Assembly (NCBI GenBank): GCA_029263015.1
Contig: JAJCYI010000210.1
Coordinates: 1-64,000, forward strand
Reading direction: 5' to 3'
From: Saprospiraceae bacterium
GTDB lineage: Bacteria > Bacteroidota > Bacteroidia > Chitinophagales > Saprospiraceae
Length of the DNA: 64,000 nucleotides
Shown: positions 26,401 to 35,500 of the stretch, in pieces
Numbering within the stretch: position 1 is the first letter of the stretch
How the letters are laid out: each line of letters begins with the position of its first letter
Notes under the pieces: model-generated
The model's database searches: none
What the model saw: only the letters and a program-made list of their open reading frames with translations
What the model was told of the DNA's origin: nothing
Position numbers and translations under genes: made by a program

Positions 26401-29186
26401 GAACAATTGTCGGTACTGCTGCCATCGCCAATGTTCGCTGGCAATGTGCCGTTGCCACTGCCGTCCAACACCACGTCCACTATCGTTGCAGGGCAGATTG
26501 CTGTCTGCACTTCATTGTCAAACACATTGAAACTACAAGTTTCAGTATTACTATTTACAGAACCGTCAGTCGCTGTCAAGGTCACTGTTTGGACACCCAA
26601 GTCCGAACAAGTATATGACTGGGAGGGGCTTGTCTCTGCAACAGTGCAGTTGTCGGTACTGCTACCGTCACCAATATTAGCAGGCAATGTGCCATTGCCA
26701 CTGCCGTCCAATACAACATCCGCTATCGTTGCTGGGCAGATTGCAACTGGCGCTTCATTGTCAACTACATTGAATGAACACGTCGCTGTGCCAATGTTGC
26801 CAGAACCGTCCGTCGCTGTCAAAGTCACTGTCTGGACACCAAGGTCGGTGCAGGTATATGACTGGGAGGGGCTGGTTTCTGTAACAGAACAGTTGTCGGT
26901 GCTGCTGCCGTCGCCAATGTTGGCGGGCAATGTACCATTGCCGCTGCCGTCGAGCACCACATCCGCTATCGTTGCGGGGCAGATTGCAACTGGGTCTATG
27001 TTGTCAACAACGTTGAACGAACAGCTGGCCGTGTTCGTGTTGCCAGAACCGTCCGTCGCTGTCAAAGTCACTGTCTGCGCACCAAGGTCAGCACATGTAT
27101 ATGATTGGGAGGGGCTCGTCTCGGATGCAACCGAACAATTATCGGTACTGCTGCCGTCACCAATGTTTGCAGGCAATGTGCCATTGCCGCTGCCGTCAAG
27201 CACCACATCCGCTATCGTTGCGGGGCAGATTGCAACTGGGTCTATGTTGTCAACAACGTTGAACGAACAGCTGGCCGTGTTCGTGTTGCCAGAACCGTCC
27301 GTCGCTGTCAAAGTCACTGTCTGGCCGCCCAAATCCACACAAGTATATGACTGGGAGGGGCTTGTCTCGGTAACAGTGCAGTTGTCGGTACTACTGCCGT
27401 CACCAATGTTGGCGGGCAATGTGCCATTACCGCTTGCGTCAAGCTCAACATCAGTTATTGATGCTGGACAGACTGTAGCTGGGTCTATATTGTCAACAAC
27501 ATTGAAGGAACAACTGGCCGTGTTCGTGTTGCCAGAACCGTCGGTCGCTGTCAAGGTCACTGTCTGCGCACCAAGGTCGGTACAGGTATATGACTGGGAC
27601 GGGCTGGTTTCGGTAACAGAACAGTTGTCGGTACTGCCGCCGTCACCAATGTTGGCAGGCAACGTGCCATTACCGGTTGCGTCAAGCTCAACATCAGCTA
27701 TTGACGCTGGGCAGACCGCAACTGGATTTTCTGTATCATTTATTGTTATTGTAAACGAACAAGTAGTTGTCTGGCTTTTAGAATCAGTTGCAGAATAAGA
27801 CACTGTTGTTATACCTACTGGAAAAGTGTCACCATCTCCTAACATGCTTGTTTGTACCAATGCAGGGTCTGGGTTGTCGCAATCATCATCTACTGTTGGT
27901 AAAGTCCATGAAACGACTTTCCCGCAAATACCGGGATCATTACTCATGGTCATATTCGCAGGACAACCATTAATCACTGGAGGATCATCAACTTTTGCAC
28001 CTACGCCATTATTGGTGAGAATAGGTATAGACATGGGCGGGAAGCCTTGTCCTGCAACGATGCTCGTTGGGATATTCGAAAATGAGATATCCGATGCATC
28101 TGTCACATCGGTTAGCGTAGTAAAGTATATCGTAAAAATCGAATCGCCATTTGGAACGGTCTCCCCTGAACCATCGTCATCAATCCAAGCAAAGGTAATT
28201 ATGCCCATACTGGTTTGACTTAAACCAAAATCACCAATATCCAAATGTTGAAGGTTGAAGTTTTTGATACTATCATACCTTATCACCATTTCATCCCATG
28301 TAATGGAAAATGACAGTGCCGAAACATTTGAAAAATTATTTACTTCTATATCAATAGCAAGTACAGAATCTTGGCAAAACGCAGTATCGCTTACAGCAGT
28401 TACTAAAAGGTCGGCAATAACTTGATTTATAGTAACTGTAAATGAGCAAGTACCTGTATTCCCCTTTAAATCTGTAGCCATGTATGTCACGGTTGTAACA
28501 CCACTGTTTGGCATCGAATTAAAAGTACTACCGCTCACATCGTCATTTCCTGCCAAAACAGTCGCTCCTGTAGTTGAATAAGTGACTGCTGGCGTCATAC
28601 AGTTATCACTGAATGATACTGGTGCAATCCCATTTACTACTTCACTTGGATTCATGGTGTTTATCAACACATTTCCAGGGCAAGATATCACAGGGTCAAC
28701 GGTATCGTCAACATCAACCTGTCCATCAGTTGTGGTAACAGGAATGCTCATTGGTGGAAACCCAGATCCAACAACAATTGGTGTAGGTGTTCCATTAAAT
28801 TCAATGGTTGAAGAAGTTCCCATTCCACCTAAAACCGTAAAATAAACCCTGTAGATAATGGTTCCATTTGCAGCTGATTCACCTGAACCATCATTGTCGA
28901 CCCATGCAGCTGTATAAAACCCCATTCCCGTTTGGGTAGTACCAAAATCAGGACCATCTAAATGTTGTAGATTAAAAGCACCAATAGAATCAAACTGTAG
29001 TATCGTTTCATCCCAGTGCATTGAATAGGAAAAAGCCGTGATATTTGTAAAGTCTGTCACTGCAATCGGCACAGACACTGTATCACCGCAAGTTTCGAGA
29101 GTCGGCACAGAAAAATTTACTTGTGCCATTAAATTTCCAACCCATAGTGTCAATACAAAAATGAGTAGTTGTAAAACTTTGCGCAT
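20427..29186 (-). CDS. Giant HYR-repeat surface protein with type B (gliding-motility) C-terminal domain
   Basis: A 2,919-residue exported protein (signal peptide MRKVLQLLIFVLTLWVGNLM, then AQV). Two cohesin-like modules (about 22-165 and 260-400, each with a W-DE-L/I-YDSI strand and a GFPPMSIP turn) alternate with HYR domains. Nine nearly identical HYR-like units of about 80 residues follow (about 487-1214), then divergent HYR domains (VTYTATDxxGNxxxCSF type) to about 2145, then about seven Ig-like modules, a cadherin-like module (VVNDVLANDDYTI) and a CHU_C domain (from VITPNNDGINDQF to the end). Such proteins are exported by T9SS with a PorP/SprF partner and form filaments or adhesins like SprB. 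It is followed by exactly that partner. It may share a transcript with the upstream HYR gene, though 413 bases separate them. Confidence 0.9.
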   Translation of the reverse strand: MRKVLQLLIFVLTLWVGNLMAQVNFSVPTLETCGDTVSVPIAVTDFTNITAFSYSMHWDETILQFDSIGAFNLQHLDGPDFGTTQTGMGFYTAAWVDNDGSGESAANGTIIYRVYFTVLGGMGTSSTIEFNGTPTPIVVGSGFPPMSIPVTTTDGQVDVDDTVDPVISCPGNVLINTMNPSEVVNGIAPVSFSDNCMTPAVTYSTTGATVLAGNDDVSGSTFNSMPNSGVTTVTYMATDLKGNTGTCSFTVTINQVIADLLVTAVSDTAFCQDSVLAIDIEVNNFSNVSALSFSITWDEMVIRYDSIKNFNLQHLDIGDFGLSQTSMGIITFAWIDDDGSGETVPNGDSIFTIYFTTLTDVTDASDISFSNIPTSIVAGQGFPPMSIPILTNNGVGAKVDDPPVINGCPANMTMSNDPGICGKVVSWTLPTVDDDCDNPDPALVQTSMLGDGDTFPVGITTVSYSATDSKSQTTTCSFTITINDTENPVAVCPASIADVELDATGNGTLPANIGDGGSTDNCSVTETSPSQSYTCTDLGAQTVTLTATDGSGNTNTASCSFNVVDNIDPATVCPASITDVELDASGNGTLPANIGDGSSTDNCTVTETSPSQSYTCVDLGGQTVTLTATDGSGNTNTASCSFNVVDNIDPVAICPATIADVVLDGSGNGTLPANIGDGSSTDNCSVASETSPSQSYTCADLGAQTVTLTATDGSGNTNTASCSFNVVDNIDPVAICPATIADVVLDGSGNGTLPANIGDGSSTDNCSVTETSPSQSYTCTDLGVQTVTLTATDGSGNIGTATCSFNVVDNEAPVAICPATIADVVLDGSGNGTLPANIGDGSSTDNCTVAETSPSQSYTCSDLGVQTVTLTATDGSVNSNTETCSFNVFDNEVQTAICPATIVDVVLDGSGNGTLPANIGDGSSTDNCSVASETSPSQSYTCADLGVQTVTLTATDGSGNSGTATCSFNVVDNEVPVAICPASIADVVLDGSGNGTLPANIGDGSSTDNCSVTETSPSQSYTCADLGVQTVTLTATDGSGNSDTETCSFNVVDNEVPTAICPATIADVVLDGSGNGTLPANIGDGSSTDNCSVASETSPSQSYTCSDLGVQTVTLTATDGSGNIGTATCSFNVVDNEAPVAICPVTIADVVLDANGDGTLAANIGDGSSTDNCSVTETSPLHSYTCSDLGVQTVTLTATDGSGNSDTETCSFNVVDTTPPTITCPANQTVSIDANCEAIITDYTVMTTVSDNCTAIANITIVQSPIAGTVVTADTDMTMTATDEEGNASSCTFKVILDDSELPVVTCPGNQTLNADANCEATLPDYAGLVTATDNCPGLSLIQVPVIATVINTTTTVTFTATDAAGNMADCSFDVSIIDVTPPIITTCAPDDVLLADGNCEATLPNYTGLVVFSDNCDAVGDIKITQVPADGVVINSDTTVYIIIEDLSGNKDSCSFMVAFDDNTSPTITCPTNISVGTESDICTAVVTWTTIVSDNCDPDPMMTCVPPSGTVFPVGDSTVTCTVEDLSGNTNMCQFLVTVSDNQTPTLVCPSDTMFLVTIAIIDTVVNNISLVSSADNCGIDTTYYHLTGATTGEGADDASGAAFAPGTTLVTYYVEDAAGNIDSCSFNVIILQNIIIDLDCSLSITQNIDAGECAAVINTAAPGIDPIAGLDTIYYELTDATTGSGADSIPDTQVFNIGTTTATYTAISITNDTSTCSFTVTVVDNEAPSITCPGAMTVDNTADSCGIIFINDFMATATDNCPGVIVDCGFSVGDLVPVGINTITCTATDAAGNTASCSYQLTVQDTEPPVIVNCPVDINVNTDPSVCGAIVTWQEPTATDNCAVLVLESSPLVSGDLFPAETTPVTYTAVDAVGNVTECTFNVKVSDNEPPSLNPCPGNITVNNDPGLCSAQVSWPFINPADNCGVISFIVLPMPNSVFPVGATQVQAAATDAAGNVTVCSFNVTVIDSEFPTMTGVPTTIIVNADPNECGAIVNWSPILTDDNCGVDTFYCDASSGDFFVVGMHTVTCTAVDENGNGAVQDFIVIVQDDEIPDVDCPENITIYVDGSIVDDPSGFIAGIQPTACDSLALDYNPMPAVDNCGIASIIQTGGPPTGSTISAGMHTLTYLITDMNGNQVTCGFNIEIVEIPNAIADAFPINPCEGEDVLFFTDDYANATYEWVDPMGNIISNAFSFTKPALSQDMTGTYNVTITFPFNCVLTASVDVEVFANPEVIIEYNDLVCTDGSIPLVLEAIDTVNAGVVDCVWELPDGTFAFGETLTIINATSSNSGVYTVLCTTANGCVSEVSRNVIINDEPPQPDLTGDKTEACIGESIALDGEEFAGPNIDYHWTAMPMIGSGLIDINNHDNAANPSLPGTYIYKYIITQGNCVSDTAEWVVVVQEDPAFSLGVDGQVDCVDGGSNIDISAVTSTAGLVWNINVNGNCTPVQNDSTFTLNNVTADCSGLYEVTATSSIGCSTTETVNLSITDKPVTPLLETTDSVICMGGSTTIFSQNIPLGVSFEWTVNGTIDPTFPGLPIIVSPTATTTYGLQIITADGCVSDMSTVEVTVELPLPIGIIVDGDVDCVDGTTEVTLIANVSGGDTFVWDGPCGVQSGNNLPIPNIVASCSGLYSVSVTGTLGQCINIGTLQLEVTGMLSPVTAELLSSACDGGDLEFCAEPAMPGATYTWRDPAGNIFSNDRCPVTPAILNGAYTVTADIDGCTASNDTVVTIITEPIAKDDFVIGVVDAPQSFNVVVNDVLANDDYTITVVQQPSNGNVSYNGEGVFTYNPQSGFRETDIMAYEICYKDCPELCDIALVTIEVRYPPDQCIATTVITPNNDGINDQFVISCLEVDACPNNQLIIYNQWGDKVFEAAPYDNTWKGTYNGRDVPDGTYFFVFRCDNSSEPEKGFVMVYR
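25543..27729 (-). repeat. Nine tandem repeats of about 237-240 bp inside the giant adhesin
   Basis: Each unit encodes a CPATIADVVLDGSGNGTLPA block, then NIGDGSSTDNC, SPSQSYTC, LGVQTVTLTATDGSGN and CSFNVVDN. Unit differences are few: CSVTETSPS alternates with CSVASETSPS (units 3, 6 and 8 carry the extra residue), and the unit ends vary between GNTNTAS, GNIGTAT, GNSDTET and GNSGTAT. Units 4 and 8 share the ending GNIGTAT plus DNEAP, so block duplication or gene conversion is likely. The copy number should be prone to change by recombination. Confidence 0.92.
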
Positions 29187-29426
29187 TTTTCAATTATTTA
29201 CCCCAACTGAAGGGAATTGTTTTTGGGAACTACCGTCAGTTGATGTTAATCGGTTAACAGGAATATATTTTTCTCTCAATTCATATCGTCCCCAAACCTA
29301 ATACTTATTTAACTAACTTTTAAAATGTTAGGTCTGATTCTGTAAGTCAACATGCTTTCTGGAGATATTTTTCAGCACTTGCCATTCTCATCTAATCCAT
29401 GTCTTTTTAGCCCCTTGAAAGTTATA

Positions 29427-29470
29427 TTCCTCTCCCCGCTATTCAACTAAGAATAGCGGGGAATGAGGAA
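29427..29470. terminator. Strong hairpin downstream of the type A giant gene
   Basis: TCCCCGCTATTC (29433-29444) pairs with GAATAGCGGGGA (29451-29462) around a 6-base loop. After a 2-base bulge, a further 6 bp (TTCCTC/GAGGAA) extend the stem. It lies about 130 bases past the stop of the minus-strand gene at 29600. No T-run follows, so it may stabilise RNA rather than terminate. Confidence 0.5.
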
Positions 29471-29485
29471 AACTAGTGGGTATTC

Positions 29486-29505
29486 AGTTCCTGTGTGCAG
29501 GAACT
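29486..29505. terminator. Short hairpin next to the long one
   Basis: AGTTCCTG and CAGGAACT pair perfectly (8 bp, loop TGTG). It precedes the longer hairpin on the minus strand, and the two together may act as a composite transcript end. Confidence 0.35.
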
Positions 29506-29599
29506 CTACTACAAGCCTATTGTACTAGATTTTGATAATTCTTAATAGCAAATACTGAAACACCCTACCAACCCAATGTCAGCAAGGTGCCATGCTCTT

Positions 29600-32500
29600 T
29601 TAATCTAGGAGAACCATTTTCCTAACGGCAATCCCTTCTGCTGTTTCCAAAGTATAAAAGAATACTCCTGATGTTGGTAAATCATCAGACGCTACCCTGA
29701 CTTCTTGATAACCAGCAGTGTAATTTCCTTCATAAACCTTAACAATTTTTCCTGAAACATCTATAATTGTAAGCGTTGCTGAAGTAGCATTCTGTAAATA
29801 GAAAGGTATAATCGTTGCCGAGCCAAATGGATTTGGTCGGTTTTGGTACAATGCAAAGGCATCACTTTCAGCTTCATTTATACCAGTAACATTATTAAAG
29901 GTCAAGCCGAGATCAAACTTATCCAGGTTACTGTTCCAAGCATTTGCAACAACTGGTGCAGAAACAATATTCAACAAACTGCTAAGCTTGGCCCCTCCAT
30001 CAATTGCATCAAAAACCAGTGTAAACAATACCTCATTATCTTGCAAAGTAGTTGGCGTATCGTTGTACCAAATAGAAGTAATCTGGCCATCATCAATTCC
30101 ATTCAATCCAAAATGCTGCTCAGACATTCCTGGCAAAGCTCCTAACTCAATATCCTTAAGTTTCAAAACATCAGGATTGAATCCGAAAGTATTTTGGAAG
30201 GCCGACATTTCGACAAAATCTTTTGCTTTAATATCAACTCGGTATTCCTGCCCTGCTGCTACCGTTTGGTCATCTATGCTGAATTGGAGCAAACCATTTC
30301 CACCATCTGAGACATCATCATCGTCGCCAACAATAGATGCTGGGTCAGCATCCAATGTCAGGTCTCCAATTTTCATCCCTATAAAATCTCCTGTCATTGG
30401 GCCAGCCAAACCTGTATATACGATCGACTGAGGAAATGGTGGTGAAAATGGATTCAATGGATCAGGGAACACGTATGAGGCATCGACAAAACGCCATGAA
30501 GTACTATTGGAAAGTCCAATACATGGAATCCCTGCCAATACAATCAGGTGCAGTTCGAGCCTGTCAAGTACATTGATAGATCCATCATTGTTGATATCCG
30601 CTGCTATCCGGCGATATGGTGTCGGAATCTGGTTCATTGGATCACCAAGGATGTGAAGTTGAAGTACCAGTACATCAAGTACATTGATACCATTGCAATC
30701 ATTAATATCCTTGGTTGGTGTAATCGTTTCATTACTGCCCAACGGTACTGAGAAAGCGTAGGTGGCTGTGCCTGGAGGAGTGCCTGTTGTTTGGTTATCT
30801 CCAACGGAACCTGTCATGGCTACGTTTGCCAATTCTACAGGATCACCATTCTCAGTTTCAAGACTTCCATCCAAAAGGACATTCATCGGCGTAGCAACTA
30901 TTGATACCGAACCATTTAATGTTGTAACCGGTACCGTGCTTAGATCACAGCGAACAAACATTTCAGCAATTGGAGTGCCATCTATTGTCACTGTTGTACT
31001 GGTACCAATACCACCCACCAACAGTACGTCAACATTGAAAATGGTTGTGCCGTCAGGTATAGTAACTGGTGCGCCACTTACCCAACTGAATGCAATATCA
31101 TTCGTGAATGGACTATTCGGGAAGAAGTCACTAACCGACATTCCCGGAAGACCAAATCCACTTACGCCAGTCACAGTCGCTACTGCTGGATCATCTACAT
31201 GAATCGAGAATGAAACAGCACATATATCATCAAAGCCAGTCACTGTTACAGGAATGGAAACCGTTGTTCCACTACCTCCTGTTACATCATCGGCACTAAC
31301 TGTACCTCGCTCGATTACTGTTACTGGAGTAGTACACATGCTGGTATTTCCTGAGCCATCGGTAACGGTAAGTTCAACATTTACAATCCCTACGTCATTT
31401 ATATCAAACGTGTTTGGAGAAATACTCAAAGTAACAGCTCCACAATTATCGGTACTTCCGTTGTCAATATCACCTGGAACTAATGAGCCGGTTCCGTTAC
31501 CATCCAAAATCAAAGTAGTAGCTGGCAAACAAACTGCTTGAGGTGCTTCAAGGTCACGAATGCTCAATATAAAACTGATCGGTGTACTATTTCCACAAGG
31601 ATCGGTCACCGTACCTGTAATGGGATAGTCGCCCGGCACATAAACGCCGTTTATATCGTCTGTGCCATTTCCAAAACCATAAGAAGCCAAAGCCGAGTTA
31701 GTAATGGCAAGGAATGCATCTGCCGCACAATCAGTTATAAAATCCAACAAATTCACATTCACCGTAGCAAAACACTCATCTGGATCGGTACCAATAATCA
31801 ATGGATTTGGAATAGAAACCAGTGGGTTGTCATCATCCAACACAGTAATTACTCGCGAATCCATGGTGGAGTTACCACAATCATCTGTTGCTGTCCACGT
31901 CCTTGTAATCGAATAATTATAATGGAGACAATTACTTGGATCACCATTTTGAGTATCCATTTCTGAAAACCCAATAGTCGGACTTAAGTCACAGTTATCT
32001 GTAGATGTTGGCGTTGCCTGAATCGGAATTGAATTGCAATCAACTGTAACATCTGCAGGGACTCCAAATAAGGACGGATTGCTGTTGTCTTCAACTGTTA
32101 TCACTTGCAAACAAGTTGCTGTGCCGCCAGCAGTAGTCGCATCCCAAGTTCTATTTATTACCCTGCAATCCCCTAACCCACTGACTGTTACATCTGTATA
32201 TGTTGTTGTAACAGGGCCACAGGCAGTTGTTGCCGTAGCTGAACCTCCTGAAGTGGCTGGATTATTTTCATCAAAATTCTGGCACAGTACCGTAATGTCC
32301 AAAGGACATACAATAGCTGGTGTGGAAGCATTGGTAATTATAACTTCAGTCGTACAAGTGTTCGAATTTCCAGCAGCATCCGTAACTGTTAAAGTCACGG
32401 TGTGTGGGTTTGGAGTTGTGAAACAATCAAACAGTGCAGGAGATACATTCAAACTGGCAACAAAACAGTTGTCATTACTTCCATTGTTTATTGTTGAAGG

Positions 32501-35500
32501 AGTAATCGTCGCAATGCCGTTGCTGTTCAACGTCAAAGGAATTGGTCCTGGTTGACAAATGGCAGTTGGTGTCTCGTTGTCCAGAATGGTTACTGTTACA
32601 GTATGAGTAGATGAATTGCCACAAGGATCCGTTGCCGTAAATTCGACTGTATGCACACCAACATTGAAATTGCCACTTGCAACTGGCCCGTTGTGGATAA
32701 CCATGTTGCCATCAATTTCATACGTAATAGTCAAATACTGAAAATCAGCACAATCTGTTATAGCATTGGTTACATCAATCGTCGCAAAACCTAAACACTG
32801 GCCTGGCGTATTGCCAACCGTAACAATACTGGTATAGTTAAATACAGGGTCTTGTGTATCTTGTATGATCGCTGTCCGAGATGCTGTAGTTGAATTACTA
32901 CAATTGTCCGTAGCCGTCCAAGTCCTCGTAACAGTGTAATTGTAATAACCGCACTGAGAAGGTAAAAACAACGGTGTTGGAGGGTTTGTACTATTATTGA
33001 AACGGCTATCATTAAATGTACTACTTAAACTAACATTTGTATCACAATTATCAGATGCCGTAACCGTAGGTGCTGTCGGTGGATTACACTGGAATGGATT
33101 CGGATAGTTTGGCACACCAGACAAGATCGGGTTAGTAGTATCGGTAATGGTTATGGTCTGAGCACAAAGGCTTGTATTACCTTCAGTATCCGTTGCTGCC
33201 CAAGTCCGGGTAAAGGTCAAACAATCTGCACCATTCGGAGTAGGGTTTTCATTAAATATCGAAGTTAGCACTGAGCCATCGCAATTGTCAACGGCAGTTG
33301 CAAAGCCCGTGATTGTGGCTGGTGGAGAATTTCCTGCCAACTCACATGCTATAGATGCTGTCGGTGGACAGGAAATAACAGGTGGCAGGTTATCCTGTAA
33401 TTCCAAAGATGTCAAGCAGAACCCCTCATTGCCGAAATTGTCAGTTGCCTTGAAAAATATAGGGATTGGAGGCCCGGTTGCAAGATCCCCGCAATCAAAT
33501 AAAATTGACGCCGAGTAAGGTCCATTTATGCCCGCTGTTGCAATCATAAAATCAAGTGGTCCAGGATCGCAATTATCAATACTCCCATCGTCAAAAGCGA
33601 TAGCATTTACAGTTGCTTCTCCATTTCCATTCAAAGCCACAATCACATCATCACAAGCAGCCAAAGGAGGTTGCTTGTCTTCGACATGCAATTTCACCAA
33701 ACAAGTATCTGATACCTTGCCGTGATGGTCAACTGCACGGACCCATGCATTTACGTAAGCATCCAAAGAGTCACAGAATAGGGAATCACAATTTTGCCAA
33801 GTGACACTATCGAGGGTTATCTGATAATCTAAAGGATCACACATAACAGATGCATCAACAAAGAAGGCTTTGCCATCTGAATTCGTGAAACTTGATGACC
33901 ATTTTGGCTGGCCGAAATCACCCGTGAAAGTCTCACTGAAATTCTTGATCCATACCTCAGCGTTCCCACCTAAGTTGTCAGTTGTACGAGCTACAAAACA
34001 GAATTCCTGCCCAGCATTAAGCGTGACTGTTGCTGTTCCTGATTGCATCAAAGGCGTAATATTGGTCGTCAATTGTTGGAATGCGCCACCGCCAATCGTA
34101 AAACCAAACGGATCCCAGGTCGGGCTACTATTATTCGACTGATAATTCCAATCGAATGAGAAGGTAATGGCATTTGAAACAGTGACACAAAATTCATTGT
34201 CCCCTGAATTTCCAGAGCCGTTATCCCCACTTGAAATATAAATACCCCCATTGATCAACGAGTCAGGGAAGATTTTGCCGAGACCATCTGCATCGAGGCA
34301 CACAGCAATTGTATCGACACAGGTTAGCATTGGACGAAGTGTATCCATTACAGTAATAGTACCTGTACATTGATCCGTGTTTCCACTTGGATCAGTAACT
34401 GTCAAAGTATAAACTCTTGGCTGATTTCCTCCAACATTTGGATTCGTGTCAATGTCATCACAAGTAAACATTGTTTGGCTCAAGTCACCTATTGACGCAC
34501 AGCAATTATCATCAGCACCATATCCGATTAAGGTGTTGTCCCATCTTTGGTAATCGATTTGGAGCGACCAGCTATCTATGAAACCCATAGTGGCGGGTGC
34601 CGCACTTGTGGTGTCGGTGACGGTCAATGTCCAAACCCCATTTACGTCTTCCCCATTGAATGCAGAAAGAGGATTAATGGGTTGAAATGTGCCCGATATT
34701 GCAGGTGAAGGAGTATCACAACTGTTTTCAAAAGCCTCTGCCGGGCTGCTAGCCAAATCATCAAACGAAGCAGATATGTCGGCTTCTTCACATCCAAGCA
34801 TGCTCACAGGAACACCTGGCTGGTCGCCCAGAGTCACAACTGTTCCAGTTGGGCTGGTAAGTGTAATGTTCAAATCACCGATCCTGTCATGCACAATGAG
34901 CATGTTGAGCACATTGACGTCCTTGATTACACCTGTACCATAAAAAGTGATTTCTGATATTGTTGTGTCCACACCAGTAGATATAGTACTGTCAGCACTA
35001 TTCGTTTTTGTACTGTCAATCTGCAAAAAGTCTAACATAAACATGCCAGATTGATCCAAATAAACTGTTTCATTCGAGCAAGCTGAACTTGCATCAGGCG
35101 AAATATTGTCTATTACCTTCACCACTGCAGGACAAGTATTCATGTTTCCTGCATCGTCAGTTACCCTTAGTATTACATTGTTATCACCTGTTTCGGGACA
35201 GAAAAAAGTAGTAGTAGGTCCGTAGGTGTTGCCTCCGTCTTTTGATATCTCAAACGTGTCTATTCCACAGGCATCAAAACTACCTGCATCTATTTCCATG
35301 GCCCCAACGGTCACGTAACCATCAGCATTCAAATTACGGGTAATATTTTGGCAGAACATCGCTGGCGGTGAATTGTCCACAACGTCAATCAGTGAATTAC
35401 ATGTAGCGGAGTTGCCATTGGCATCCGTTACGGTCAAAACAACTGTTTCGGGTATTCCTCCGATATCCCCACAATCAAATGTGTTAGGAGAAAGACTTAA

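Larger units (their letters stand above)
29187..29599. other. Spacer between the two giant genes, with two hairpins
   Basis: There is no ORF in this 413-base stretch. It contains a long hairpin at 29427-29470 and a shorter one at 29486-29505, listed separately. The promoter of the 2,919-residue adhesin should lie in the part near 29200-29340 on the minus strand, but no consensus box stands out. Confidence 0.45.

Noticed and set aside
25543-27729. CRISPR-like or satellite array
   Set aside because: The repeat unit is about 240 bp, in frame and fully coding; there are no short direct repeats with unique spacers and no cas genes.
25672-27798. A 708-codon open frame on the plus strand opposite the tandem repeats
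   Set aside because: It is the antisense of the nine repeats in the giant adhesin. The length results from repeated codon patterns that happen to avoid stops, and the protein simply mirrors the repeat. It has no start signal or family match.
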